A stretch of DNA of 64,000 nucleotides from Bacillota bacterium (GCA_023390115.1 JAEWDM010000040.1:124001-188000); one strand, 5' to 3'; shown: positions 54,001 through 62,118, numbered from the stretch's first letter. Translations and numbers: made by a program. The notes: generated by a model not told the origin, from the letters alone.

Positions 54001-54077
54001 TGGTGCGCCAAGGAGTGTGCTCTGGGTAATGGAAGCCTGTTGAAACTTGGTGGTCTATGCAGGTTTTCATTACCTCT
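54001..54077 (+). ncRNA. Candidate pseudoknot RNA
   Basis: CGCCAAG (54006-54012) pairs with CTTGGTG (54046-54052), and a 15-bp uninterrupted helix joins GGTAATGGAAGCCTG (54025-54039) to CAGGTTTTCATTACC (54060-54074). The arms interleave, which is an H-type pseudoknot; a small GAG-TGTG-CTC hairpin lies between. It matches no RNA family I recognise. The GTGCG near the start also recalls group II intron 5' ends, but no intron body follows. It ends next to the stop of the opposite HTH gene. Confidence 0.45.
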
Positions 54078-54081
54078 AAAA

Positions 54082-54255
54082 TTAACGGTTTGTGTTACTG
54101 TCCAGATAATCGTCGATGTCGGATTTCCTTATTCTCCAACTCCTGCCCAGCTTTGAGGCTCTCAGTGTTTTATCTTCTATTAGCCTGTAGATAGTTTTTG
54201 TTGAAAGCTTCAACAGCTTGGCAGCTTCTTCGACTGTCAGTATATCATTTTCCAT
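54082..54255 (-). CDS. Small excisionase-like helix-turn-helix protein
   Basis: This 57-residue protein follows AGGAGG at 6 bases. MENDILTVEEAAKLLKLSTK, then TIYRLIEDKTLRASKLGRSW and RIRKSDIDDYL is a complete HTH_17/excisionase-type DNA-binding domain. Such peptides act as recombination directionality factors, antitoxin-like regulators or repressors. It lies between two non-coding structured elements and an AbiL-type defence pair and may regulate either. The gap 54256-54589 upstream is AT-rich with no other gene seen. Confidence 0.8.
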   Translation of the reverse strand: MENDILTVEEAAKLLKLSTKTIYRLIEDKTLRASKLGRSWRIRKSDIDDYLDSNTNR

Positions 54256-54589
54256 CTATAGCCTCCTTTCTCTAAAAGCTTCCAATATTAAAATATCATA
54301 TTTTTATTGAAAGTAAAGTTAAAATATTGGTTATAGAGAGAAATAAAAAGACATTGGTGGATAGACAGTAAAGGAATTGGGGGACAAAAAGTACATAAAA
54401 TTAGAAACTGGGGACTAAATGAGACAACTAGGGACAATAGTTTATATTAGCTATAATTGAGAAATAATATTAGATAGATGTGTATAAAACATAAAAATTA
54501 GTAAAAAATTATTATATAAATGAGATAAATGCTCAATAGCATTGTTTTTTTATAAAGAAATGATATAATTACATTAAGGAGTGGTATTC

Positions 54590-55852
54590 ATGTTAATTCA
54601 ATTTAACTTCAGTAACTTTACTTCATTTAGGGAAAAGACTTCCCTTGACTTGACAGCAACAAAAATAACCGAGCATGCAAGCCATATCGAAAGCATAGCA
54701 AATGAGAAAATTCTCAAAACAGCAGTTATCTATGGGGCAAACGCCAGTGGCAAGTCAAATGTTTACTCTGCATTTGAATTTATGTCTTTGTATGTTGCCG
54801 ATTCTTATAAATATGGGGGCGAGAGTGAAACTGCATCAAAGAATCAAGGACGTATAATTGTAACACCTTTTTTATTTGATAAAAATAGCAGAAATAAGCC
54901 CAGTACGTTTGAGGTGTTTTTTACAGACAGCACAGATTCAAGGGAAAAAATATACCAGTATGGATTTGCTTTAGATGAGAATGAGGTTAAGGAAGAATGG
55001 CTTTTTGTAAAGTCCAAGAGCAAAAAAGAGTATGACGATATATTTTACCGCGAAAATGGGAAGGTGGTTTTTTCACCCAAGTGGAAAAGTGCGGAGGTTA
55101 TTATTAATTCGGCTGTCGAGAAGGAAAGCCTTGTAGTATCCACAGGTTCTAAGCTTAAGATTGATATACTTAAAAAAGTGCGCAACTGGTTTTTAAGAAA
55201 TGAGTTTGCTAATTTTGGTGATCCTGTAGAAAATTTATTTTGGGCTGGAAGTCTCCCGCATAAATTTACAAGTGATGCTTCTGTACAAAATAAAGTAGTT
55301 GAATATTTTCATTCTTTTGATAAATCGATTAGGGGATTTGATGTTGAAAAGGTAGGCTCAGGGGCAAAAGGAGAGGTATACAAGATTGATACTCATCACT
55401 TAAATATAGATACCGGCTCTATTGAGACAATACCTTTAAAGTCGGAGTCCAGCGGGACACTTAAAATGTTTTCCTTGTATCAGGAAATAAAGGATATTCT
55501 TAAAAGAGGAGGAGTCCTTTTTGTAGATGAATTAAATTCCAAATTACACCCGCTCCTTGTCAGGAATATTGTTTTGACATTTTTGAATAAGGATATTAAT
55601 TCCAAAGGAGCACAGCTTATTTTTACGACGCATGATACGTGGCAGTTATCCAATGATTTGTTTAGAAGGGACGAGATTTGGTTTGTAGAAAAAGAACATA
55701 CAGGGATCTCTTATATATATTCCTTTGCTGATTATATTGACGAGAGCGGCAATAAAATCAGAAAGGATGAAAATTATGAAAAAAACTATCTGCTTGGAAA
55801 TTACGGAGCGATACCGGAACTGGAAAGCTTTTATGTTTTTAAGGAGGAATAG
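54590..55852 (+). CDS. RloA-like AAA ATPase (AbiL-type defence)
   Basis: This 420-residue ATPase has an ABC/OLD-type head: Walker A GANASGKS at 49-56, Walker B GGVLFVDELNSKLHP with a TTHDTWQL H-loop, and ESSGTLKMFSL as signature. The start at 54590 follows AAGGAG. Directly after it lies an RloB gene. ATPase plus RloB pairs correspond to the lactococcal AbiL abortive-infection system, where the ATPase senses infection and RloB is the likely effector. Confidence 0.85.
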   Translation: MLIQFNFSNFTSFREKTSLDLTATKITEHASHIESIANEKILKTAVIYGANASGKSNVYSAFEFMSLYVADSYKYGGESETASKNQGRIIVTPFLFDKNSRNKPSTFEVFFTDSTDSREKIYQYGFALDENEVKEEWLFVKSKSKKEYDDIFYRENGKVVFSPKWKSAEVIINSAVEKESLVVSTGSKLKIDILKKVRNWFLRNEFANFGDPVENLFWAGSLPHKFTSDASVQNKVVEYFHSFDKSIRGFDVEKVGSGAKGEVYKIDTHHLNIDTGSIETIPLKSESSGTLKMFSLYQEIKDILKRGGVLFVDELNSKLHPLLVRNIVLTFLNKDINSKGAQLIFTTHDTWQLSNDLFRRDEIWFVEKEHTGISYIYSFADYIDESGNKIRKDENYEKNYLLGNYGAIPELESFYVFKEE

Positions 55853-55854
55853 AG

Positions 55855-56517
55855 ATGCCGCTGGGGTCAAGAAAGGGTAAAAGGGCAGACAGAAATATCA
55901 GCTTTGGTACCAGAAATCCTGAACTTGAACATTATATTATAGTTACGGATACTAAGGAAACTGAGAATAATTATTTTAAGGGACTTAAAGAGCAAATTCC
56001 TGAGAAGCTGCGGGGCAGAGTAGTTATAACGACCAGAAAAGCCGAGACAAAGAATCTTATAGATGCCGCTGTTGAGGAGCGTAATAAAAACCCCCAGTAC
56101 AGGAAAATCTGGATAGTGTTTGACAGGGATGAGGTAACAAATTTTGATGACATTATATTTCAGGCTATTAAAAGAGACATAAATGTAGCATGGTCAAATC
56201 CCTGTATAGAAATATGGTTTTTTGCATATTTTCGGAGTATGCCCGCAATAGCCCTATCAAATAAATGCTGTGAAAAATTCGGTGAATTATACTATAAAAA
56301 AAGCGGGGGAGAAAAATATGATAAGGCAGATCCGTATATATTTAAAAAGCTAAGAAAACTGGGAAGCCTGGAAGAAGCAATAAAAAGGGCGGAAAACAGA
56401 GACAGGCAATTCCGGCTGAATTCATGCGATAATGTAAAACCGTCGGAATACTGCCCTTGTACCACAATGTATGTGTTGGTAGAAGAAATATGGAATAGAA
56501 TTAAAGGAAATAAATAA
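55855..56517 (+). CDS. RloB-family protein (AbiL-type effector)
   Basis: This 220-residue RloB (PF13707) has a TOPRIM-like core. The first motif reads VTDTKETENNYF (residues 31-41), where relatives usually have EGxKTExNYF, so Asp32 replaces the first Glu while Glu37 is kept. The second motif is VFDRDE with Asp90 and Asp92. NPCIEIWFF is the conserved later block. It starts 3 bases after the ATPase stop, with AGGAGG inside the upstream coding end, so the pair is translationally linked. Confidence 0.85.
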   Translation: MPLGSRKGKRADRNISFGTRNPELEHYIIVTDTKETENNYFKGLKEQIPEKLRGRVVITTRKAETKNLIDAAVEERNKNPQYRKIWIVFDRDEVTNFDDIIFQAIKRDINVAWSNPCIEIWFFAYFRSMPAIALSNKCCEKFGELYYKKSGGEKYDKADPYIFKKLRKLGSLEEAIKRAENRDRQFRLNSCDNVKPSEYCPCTTMYVLVEEIWNRIKGNK

Positions 56518-56550
56518 TTAATAAAAGGACTTGCTGCCATGATTAAAGGT

Positions 56551-57135
56551 TCACACAACAGAGCCCCCATCCTGTACCTCTGCATCGGGTTCGGAGCAAT
56601 TTATACAAAAGGCGTCAAAAACCTTTATAAAAAGCTCGGCGGTATATCTTGCGTCGGTATATGCCCTGTGCAAATCCTCGGAGGGCTTAATGCCTACCGC
56701 CGAAAGAGCGTTTATAAGGCTGAACCTCTGGCCGGGAGGGGAATGGTGGATTTTTGAAAATTCCTTCTGTATGTCAAAGGATTTATCCAGCCACTTCCCG
56801 CTCATGTTGTTTAAGCGGCAGTTTGATTTTAAATGGTGAATGTCATCATTGCCCCAGGTGCAAATAAGACAGCCGTCTCCCATCCAGTGCCGGAACTCCG
56901 ACAAAACCTCCCTGAAGCTTCTGGCGTCATTTATTTCCTGCTGAGAAATATGTGTTTTTCTTTTAATCAGAGGAAAAAGCTTCTTATGAAATTTGGGCTT
57001 TACAAATGACTGGAAGGAATCGTCGACCTCCAGCGTTTGATTCAGCTTTACTGCCCCTATCTCAATTATTTCATTCGGAAGCCTGCCCTTATAGGCTTTG
57101 CTGTTAAGCTCCAAATCAACTATTATATAATGCAT
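56551..57135 (-). CDS. DEDDh 3'-5' exonuclease (KapD-like)
   Basis: This 194-residue RNase T/DnaQ-superfamily exonuclease has Exo I IIVDLELNSKA (Asp and Glu), NEIIEIGAVKL, Exo II TWGNDDIHHL and Exo III HRAYTDARYTAEL. It resembles KapD-type exonucleases and could act on RNA or DNA 3' ends. The ribosome site is weak (GAAAGAAG). It is convergent with RloB. Confidence 0.86.
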   Translation of the reverse strand: MHYIIVDLELNSKAYKGRLPNEIIEIGAVKLNQTLEVDDSFQSFVKPKFHKKLFPLIKRKTHISQQEINDARSFREVLSEFRHWMGDGCLICTWGNDDIHHLKSNCRLNNMSGKWLDKSFDIQKEFSKIHHSPPGQRFSLINALSAVGIKPSEDLHRAYTDARYTAELFIKVFDAFCINCSEPDAEVQDGGSVV

Positions 57136-57246
57136 TTTGTCTTCTTTCTATGATTTTGTAGGCTTTACTTATATATTATTATATTAAACTATAATAAAAT
57201 GCAATAAGGACCTCAATTTTATATGAAGTCCTTAAAAAATTTTTTA

Positions 57247-57486
57247 CTATTGAGCGGAGTTTGATATTGTAATTACCATGCTTATTTCTCCCCCGCTGCC
57301 CTCAGCCCTTGAGAACATGTCCGAAAGACTGCTGAAAATCTCATCCTTAGAGCCTGTCAGCCTGGTACTTAAGGAGCTCACACTATAATCAACCCTTTTT
57401 TTCTTCAAGGTATCAATAGAGTCGCTGATTACTTCCGAGGCGTTGTTTGTTTTAAGGGGGTATATTGCAACATCTGCCGTAATCAT
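57247..57486 (-). CDS. Thiamine-binding-like protein (MTH1187/YkoF family)
   Basis: This 79-residue ferredoxin-like fold protein of the DUF77/thiamine-binding family (PF01910) starts MITADVAIYPLKT and ends with a strand SMVITISNSAQ. Members bind thiamine or hydroxymethylpyrimidine. A strong AGGAGG site is present. It is on the same strand as the short gene at 57573-57788, with about 85 bases of palindrome-rich spacer. Confidence 0.75.
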   Translation of the reverse strand: MITADVAIYPLKTNNASEVISDSIDTLKKKRVDYSVSSLSTRLTGSKDEIFSSLSDMFSRAEGSGGEISMVITISNSAQ

Positions 57487-57572
57487 TTATAAACCTCCTC
57501 CTGATTTTTTAATAATTTTGTTCAGTGCGTTCACACACTTAGTACGGGCGTACATTTAATGTGGGCGCATAC

Positions 57573-57788
57573 TTAGTGTGCGAGTTCGCTTTGCTCAATT
57601 ACATCAACATAGCATTCCTTAAGCTTCTCTTCAGCCGAGCAGCTTTGCTGGTAAAACCAGAATTTTACCTTGTCCTCAATATCCTTGTCGCTGTCGTTCT
57701 CATCGGGAGTATAGGGATAAATAGCTATTACCTTATTTGTTTCTTTTTCCCGCAAGCCTATAGTTACTGCTCCATGCAAGTTTTTCAT
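57573..57788 (-). CDS. Hypothetical small acidic protein
   Basis: This 71-residue soluble protein follows AAAGGA. I do not recognise it. It is acidic in the middle (DENDSDKDIEDKV), then FWFYQQSCSAEEKLKECYV with two Cys. It lies upstream of the thiamine-binding-like gene on the same strand and could be its partner. Confidence 0.6.
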   Translation of the reverse strand: MKNLHGAVTIGLREKETNKVIAIYPYTPDENDSDKDIEDKVKFWFYQQSCSAEEKLKECYVDVIEQSELAH

Positions 57789-57894
57789 AAAAATCCTTTC
57801 GAAAAGTATATTTACATATAGTTGATTTTAGAGCCTATTATATATGGTTTCTGTTTTTAAATTATTTTATTCAGGCTAAAGCGCCTTCCGCGTA

Positions 57895-58200
57895 TTAATC
57901 GATATGGTTCTTCAGAGGGAGTTTATCTTTTTCCAGACTGACGTGCAGGCTTACGCTTTTTTTTATCCTTTCCAAGCGTTTAAATTCACTGAGGCTGTAT
58001 ATACCGTATTTCATACAGCACTTTTTGCATACCGATTTGTTTGAGGAGTATCCCGGGATGGAGCTTACCGGCTTATGTATTTTAAAGGCTGTCCTTGGCT
58101 TGAATTTTTTGCAGCTTGAACAGAAAGGAAAAATATCGGGCAGAAAGACCAGTATAATAATCAATGCGAGTATAACCAGCATCATCATGTTTATGCTCAT
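57895..58200 (-). CDS. Hypothetical membrane protein with zinc-ribbon-like cysteines
   Basis: The start at 58200 (MSINMMMLVILAL) follows GGTGGTG; longer forms lack a ribosome site. This 101-residue protein has one N-terminal membrane helix and a soluble part with CSSC and CKKCC pairs 30 residues apart, a zinc-ribbon pattern. Which membrane face the ribbon occupies is unclear. A partly overlapping plus-strand frame (58025-58360) lacks these features and is rejected. Confidence 0.6.
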   Translation of the reverse strand: MSINMMMLVILALIIILVFLPDIFPFCSSCKKFKPRTAFKIHKPVSSIPGYSSNKSVCKKCCMKYGIYSLSEFKRLERIKKSVSLHVSLEKDKLPLKNHID

Positions 58201-58270
58201 TTGCACCACCATAAAAATATCTTTGCTAATTACTATTTTCACAGGCGCTTTTTTATTCGTCAATATTAAA

Positions 58271-58305
58271 AAAAGGAGCAGCCTTTTTTATCGGCTGCTC
58301 CTTTT
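58271..58305. terminator. Terminator of the SASP gene
   Basis: AAAAGGAGCAGCC pairs with GGCTGCTCCTTTT around a short T-rich loop, flanked by A and T runs, so it can work in both directions; the SASP gene ends 9 bases away. Confidence 0.85.
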
Positions 58306-58313
58306 CAGGGCAT

Positions 58314-58493
58314 TTACTTATTATAATTATTTCCAGTGTAGGATTGAAAAACCTTCTTAACAATGTTCCCACCGATTTTTCCCGCATCCTTAGATGACAG
58401 GTCTCCGTTATAGCCCTGCTTTAAATTTACGCCAACCTCAGAAGCTATTTCATATTTCATTTGTTCAAACTGTGTTTTACTGTTGTAAGCCAT
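58314..58493 (-). CDS. Alpha/beta-type small acid-soluble spore protein
   Basis: The start at 58493 follows GGAGG. This 59-residue SASP has the family segments FEQMKYEIASEVGVNL, the germination-protease site around YEIASE, and LSSKDAGKIGGNIVKKV. SASPs coat spore DNA and protect it from UV and heat. Its presence supports an endospore-forming host. Transcription by a forespore sigma factor is expected but its promoter was not picked out. Confidence 0.93.
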   Translation of the reverse strand: MAYNSKTQFEQMKYEIASEVGVNLKQGYNGDLSSKDAGKIGGNIVKKVFQSYTGNNYNK

Positions 58494-58608
58494 CGCTATA
58501 GCCTCCACATAGTTTATTCACCAGCAGATCTATGACCTAAATCCATTGGTGTACTTTTATGATTTGCATTTTAATTAATTTTATAACGGAAATAAATGGC
58601 TTTTTTTA

Positions 58609-58833
58609 TTAATGTGCTCCTTCTCCCGCACGTACATTCTGCCTGAAGAGGAGGCTGATGCTGTATAGCCCCGCAATGCCCACAAGGGTGTATATTGTTC
58701 TGCTTACAAACGATGTATTTCCTCCGAAAATTGCTGCTACCAAATCGTATTGGAATAATCCCACAAGCAGCCAGTTTAAAGCTCCTATTATAACGAGAAT
58801 TAATGCCAGTCTGTCCAATGGAGTCCTATTCAT
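58609..58833 (-). CDS. DUF378 family membrane protein
   Basis: This 74-residue protein has two membrane helices, the first being LALILVIIGALNWLLVGLF with the DUF378 hallmark GALNWLLVG, and the second TIYTLVGIAGLYSISLLF. Its function is unknown. It follows AAGGAG. It is often a monocistronic gene in spore formers. Confidence 0.85.
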   Translation of the reverse strand: MNRTPLDRLALILVIIGALNWLLVGLFQYDLVAAIFGGNTSFVSRTIYTLVGIAGLYSISLLFRQNVRAGEGAH

Positions 58834-58981
58834 TATTATGCCAGCTCCTTTTTTCTTATTTTTAATTTATTATTTCCTGCTTATAATTAAATAATTCATG
58901 CAGCAAAAATTTATTGGGCTTATAAATATATATTTATGGTATAATAAATTTTAAGCCTATAAAAAATTTGGAGGGAAGACT

Positions 58982-59209
58982 ATGGCGGATTTTTGGGATA
59001 GCGAGGAATTGGCCGGCAAGATTGTTAAAAACAGCCGGGAAGAGATACATATAAAGACAGTGGAAAAAAACAAAAAAAAGTATGTGGATATACGGGTTTT
59101 TTGGTATGACAGCAATTCTGATACATTCAAGCCCAGTCAGAAGGGTGTGACTATGGCTTTTGACAACTATAATGAATTTAAGGAAATCATTGCAGGGATA
59201 CAAATATAA
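58982..59209 (+). CDS. PC4/YdbC-type single-strand-binding protein
   Basis: This 75-residue protein resembles the transcriptional coactivator p15 (PC4) fold, as in Lactococcus YdbC. Strands IHIKTVEKNKKKYVDIRVFW and KGVTMAFDNYNEFKEIIAGI are characteristic, the latter being the KG-(I/V)-T-L motif. It probably binds single-stranded DNA or RNA as a dimer. It follows GGAGGG. Confidence 0.8.
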   Translation: MADFWDSEELAGKIVKNSREEIHIKTVEKNKKKYVDIRVFWYDSNSDTFKPSQKGVTMAFDNYNEFKEIIAGIQI

Positions 59210-59219
59210 AGATACCTGA

Positions 59220-59369
59220 TTATTTTTGGATATATGTCTGCTTTGCGGGCCTTGGCTGAAAATACACGCAGTCTGAGGATATTGATACCAGATTGGTTGC
59301 GGTATTTTCCATAGTACATTTTCCGTCTACCTGATGAATGCAATCTGAAGAACAGTTAATTGTGGTCAT
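59220..59369 (-). CDS. Small cysteine-rich protein
   Basis: This 49-residue protein follows GGGAGGTG. It carries five Cys in the pattern C-x3-C-x8-C, then a distant C (NCSSDCIHQVDGKC ... SSDCVYFQPR), suggesting metal binding or disulfides, like the short DUF1540-type proteins of Clostridia. It is convergent with the PC4-like gene, ending 11 bases from it. Confidence 0.72.
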   Translation of the reverse strand: MTTINCSSDCIHQVDGKCTMENTATNLVSISSDCVYFQPRPAKQTYIQK

Positions 59370-59420
59370 AACAGCACCTCCCGTACGAAAGTGAATATAA
59401 TTATAGTCAACTTAAACTAT

Positions 59421-59477
59421 TTATATAGATAACGAACTATAAAACTAAATATTCCTTTTTCTTGAGGTTCGTTATCT
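59421..59477 (+). repeat. Dispersed hairpin repeat, copy A
   Basis: ATATAGATAACGAACTATAA with an AACTAAATATT spacer and a returning GTTCGTTAT arm (about 59467-59475). A second copy is at 59788-59846 and the first block also occurs before ftsH. Confidence 0.55.
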
Positions 59478-59531
59478 CATATACTCTACGCACTCTTAAC
59501 GAAATTTTATATTGAGTTTTAGAGTGCCTAT

Positions 59532-59561
59532 ACTCTTTAGAGTGCCTATACTCTTTAGAGT
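59532..59561 (+). repeat. Tandem palindromes ACTCTTTAGAGT
   Basis: The 12-bp sequence ACTCTTTAGAGT, an inverted repeat apart from its central TT, occurs at 59532-59543 and 59550-59561, spaced 18 bases, with a degenerate half-site before. It resembles an operator array just upstream of TTGACTATAATATA. Confidence 0.5.
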
Positions 59562-59618
59562 GCGTTGACTATAATATAACCGCAAAGCATTAAATTTATT
59601 AATGCCCTCTAAAAAATT

Positions 59619-59650
59619 AGCCGCGCCTGAAACCAGGCGCGGTTTATTTA
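59619..59650 (+). terminator. GC-rich terminator-like hairpin
   Basis: CCGCGCCTG (59621-59629) pairs with CAGGCGCGG (59634-59642) with a 4-base loop, then TTTATTT. A weaker AACTGTC/GACAGTT hairpin follows at 59655-59685. Nothing coding precedes it on this strand after the PC4-like gene, so it may end a short RNA starting near 59576. Confidence 0.6.
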
Positions 59651-59787
59651 AATAACTGTCCGTTTCCGCGGTAACAGACAGTTAGTCCTGGTATATATTT
59701 ATGGGTCTGATTTTTATTTATGTCAATTATTAAGAAATATTTGACGATATCTATCGCGCATTAAAAATCCCCTCATAATTGACAATA

Positions 59788-59846
59788 TTATATAGATAAC
59801 GAACCGTAAAACTAAATATTTCTTTTATCTAAAGCTTCTTATCTAA
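59788..59846 (+). repeat. Dispersed hairpin repeat, copy B
   Basis: TTATATAGATAACGAACCGT, the shared AAAACTAAATATTTCTTTT spacer, then a degenerate return arm GCTTCTTATCTA. It is near-identical to 59421-59460. The remaining gap to 60066 is AT-rich with no gene seen. Confidence 0.55.
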
Positions 59847-60065
59847 AAATATATACTATACTCATTGTTTACTTTAGTATAGTATGAACACAGAGGCCAA
59901 AGTGTGAAATTATTCTATAGGGTTGGGTATGCAGACAAGCTTATGAGATGCGGAGCCTGTGTTTCGATAAAGGGATTTATAAATTTTCAGGCAAATAAAT
60001 TCATGATACTTGTGAGAGGCTTTTAAATAGAGGGTATATATTATCATAGAAATGGAGAATTTAGC

Positions 60066-60824
60066 GTGAATTTTATTGAAATACCGGGGCTTCCGGAGTC
60101 TAAGGCATGTCTTGCAATTGTTGACGGGAGAATAGAAGCAGGGATTGAGGGAGCTATGGCTAAGCAGGGCATTACGTTGATTAAGACCGGAAAGCACCAA
60201 GGGGTGCATGACGCAATTTCGTATCATCCCGATGTGATGCTGCACCACTTGGGAGGCAGGCACATGGTTTATGCTCCCGGTACTCCCTGCTCTACTCTGG
60301 ACAGGCTTAGAGATTTCGGATTGATTCTTATGGAGGGAGAAACCGCTTTAACGTGCGATTATCCGGGAGACTCGGCATATAATGTTGCAAGAGTCGGAGG
60401 ACATGCCTTTCATAATACCAGGTACACTGATCCTGTTTTAAGGCGGGAGCTGGAAAAGAGGGGAGTGGAGCTTATCCATATAAATCAAGGCTATTCCAAA
60501 TGCTCCATATGCATTGTTGATGAAAAAAGTATAATTACCGGGGATAAGGGAATTTTAAAAGCTGCCGGGAAAAAAGCAATAGAAGTGTTGCATATTGAAC
60601 AGGAGGACAATATTCTGCTTCCTGGCTTTAAATATGGTTTTATAGGAGGGAGCACAGGACTTTTGGACAGAACCAGGCTGGCTGTTTCGGGCAGTGCGGA
60701 GAGTCTTAACTCATACGCCGGAATAAATGAATTTATTAAAAGCAAAGGCATGGAGATATTTTCTCTTTGTGACGGGCCTGTTAAAGATATAGGCTCTGTT
60801 ATCCCGCTTGCAGCCTTGTGGTAA
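60066..60824 (+). CDS. GME-fold-like conserved clostridial protein
   Basis: This 252-residue protein starts at GTG, with GGAG 8 bases upstream. It looks like the small GME-fold family (DUF6873-type) found in Clostridia, related in fold to amidinotransferases and arginine deiminases. A TCDYPGDSAYNVARVGGHAFHN block, HINQGYSKCSICIVD and GFIGGSTGLL are the most distinctive stretches. Candidate active-site residues (His, Asp, Cys) are present but the reaction is unknown. It lies upstream of ytxC. Confidence 0.65.
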   Translation: MNFIEIPGLPESKACLAIVDGRIEAGIEGAMAKQGITLIKTGKHQGVHDAISYHPDVMLHHLGGRHMVYAPGTPCSTLDRLRDFGLILMEGETALTCDYPGDSAYNVARVGGHAFHNTRYTDPVLRRELEKRGVELIHINQGYSKCSICIVDEKSIITGDKGILKAAGKKAIEVLHIEQEDNILLPGFKYGFIGGSTGLLDRTRLAVSGSAESLNSYAGINEFIKSKGMEIFSLCDGPVKDIGSVIPLAALW

Positions 60825-61075
60825 TTTACCTTAAAGTGTGCAATTTGCAGTGAATTTTGTTTTTGTACTTTAAGTAACTTAACAATTTAAAATACATATA
60901 ATGTATCAGAAATAAAAGATAAAATTTCTTAAGACTTTTATAGAGTAATCTATAAATTTCTAATATAAGAAATTATTATAAAACATGGAAAATAAGTGGC
61001 AAAAATTGCAAGTACTCTTTGCTGCATACAACAATTTGAGTAGACATATACTACACTTGAAGGGATGTGAAGTTG

Positions 61076-61990
61076 ATGCGGTTTCTGTGCGTTGGAGTTA
61101 ACGAATGCGCCGATGAAGTATTTAAGTATATAAACACTGAATTAAAGCAGCTAAAAGGTGATAATATAGATTATACTATTAGTAAAGTTAATTCCGATAG
61201 TTCGACTTCCATAATCTGTAGCATAAGTGAGGACAGATTTGCAGGCGAAAAATCAGGCCAATACTATAATACTTTTATAGTATATTTATCTAATGCACTG
61301 GCTGACTATATAATAAGAAAGTACGAAGAAAAGCTTATATCAAGGATAATAAACAGCAATTATTGTTATTTTAACACAACAGAAAAACAGCAAATATTAA
61401 ATATTGCTTTAAATGTAATAAGAGATGATGACAAAAATTTTTTAAACAGCCTTTTCCGTATGAGAAGGCGGAATGTAATAATACGGAAGCTTGTGGATTA
61501 TTTTGAGAGCTGCGACAGCTTAATACTGGATGGGTTTGTGAATTTCAGGCTCAAGGATTATATGAAGGATCTGGAAGAAATTGTGGATAAGGCAGTGGAT
61601 GAGTTTCTTATGGAAAGAGAATACAGAGAATTCATAAGGCTGCTTAAGTATTTTGTGGAAATACAGGATCCTAAATTCGATGTAATTCATGTTATTGTAG
61701 GGTATGATAATAAGTATATATTACTTGATCAAAATAAGATAGAAATAACCAATGAATGTATTCAGGAATTTGTTAATGAAATATCCGAGGGAGAAATAAA
61801 TTACGATGATCTTCTGGTGAGCTCACTAATAACACTTGCTCCTAAAAATATAATAATTCACAGCACGGACCAATTTAAGAACAAAGAGCTTCTGGAAACA
61901 ATAAAAAACGTATTTTCAGGAAAAGTAAGAGTATGCGGCGGGTGCGAAATTTGCATGATTAATATGGTTAAAAGTGAAAATAAGAAATAA
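61076..61990 (+). CDS. YtxC-like sporulation protein
   Basis: This 304-residue protein resembles the putative sporulation protein YtxC family (PF08812): the N-terminal half is variable, the centre has a helical SLFRMRRRNVIIRKLVDYF and FVNFRLKDYMKDLEEIVDKA, and a C-terminal IIIHSTDQFKNKELLETIKN precedes a Cys-rich end CGGCEICMINM. The start is uncertain between 61067 (GTG) and 61076 (ATG); the latter has better spacing to AAGGG. The gap 60825-61066 is AT-rich with nothing recognised. Confidence 0.75.
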   Translation: MRFLCVGVNECADEVFKYINTELKQLKGDNIDYTISKVNSDSSTSIICSISEDRFAGEKSGQYYNTFIVYLSNALADYIIRKYEEKLISRIINSNYCYFNTTEKQQILNIALNVIRDDDKNFLNSLFRMRRRNVIIRKLVDYFESCDSLILDGFVNFRLKDYMKDLEEIVDKAVDEFLMEREYREFIRLLKYFVEIQDPKFDVIHVIVGYDNKYILLDQNKIEITNECIQEFVNEISEGEINYDDLLVSSLITLAPKNIIIHSTDQFKNKELLETIKNVFSGKVRVCGGCEICMINMVKSENKK

Positions 61991-61992
61991 AA

Positions 61993-62034
61993 AACAAGGG
62001 GCTGGTTACGATTATGGCCGGTCCTTTGTTTTTT
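61993..62034 (+). terminator. Terminator after ytxC
   Basis: An imperfect ACAAGGGGCTGG / CCGGTCCTTTGT stem is followed by TTTTTTG. Confidence 0.65.
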
Positions 62035-62118
62035 GCCCTTCCAGACAAGAATTTACACCAAACAACAAGGAAGTACAAAATAGTGCTAATTTCCTATACA
62101 CAAATTTTTACATATGTA

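Larger units (their letters stand above)
59397..59576. repeat. MITE-like element bounded by 11-bp inverted repeats
   Basis: TTATAGTCAAC (from 59401) and GTTGACTATAA (ending near 59574) are perfect inverted copies that frame about 170 bases containing a hairpin repeat and tandem palindromes. No coding frame is present. It may be a miniature mobile element or a regulatory assembly; the right end also supplies TATAAT. Confidence 0.45.

Noticed and set aside
54001..54077. Group II intron 5' end (GTGCG)
   Set aside because: Only the first five bases fit; no domain V, no reverse transcriptase and no intron-length sequence follows before the next gene.
56539..56757. 72-codon plus-strand frame after rloB
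   Set aside because: It overlaps the DEDDh exonuclease on the other strand, which has intact catalytic motifs.
58025..58360. 111-codon plus-strand frame
   Set aside because: It overlaps the Cys-paired membrane protein gene, its terminator and the SASP gene end, and has no ribosome site.
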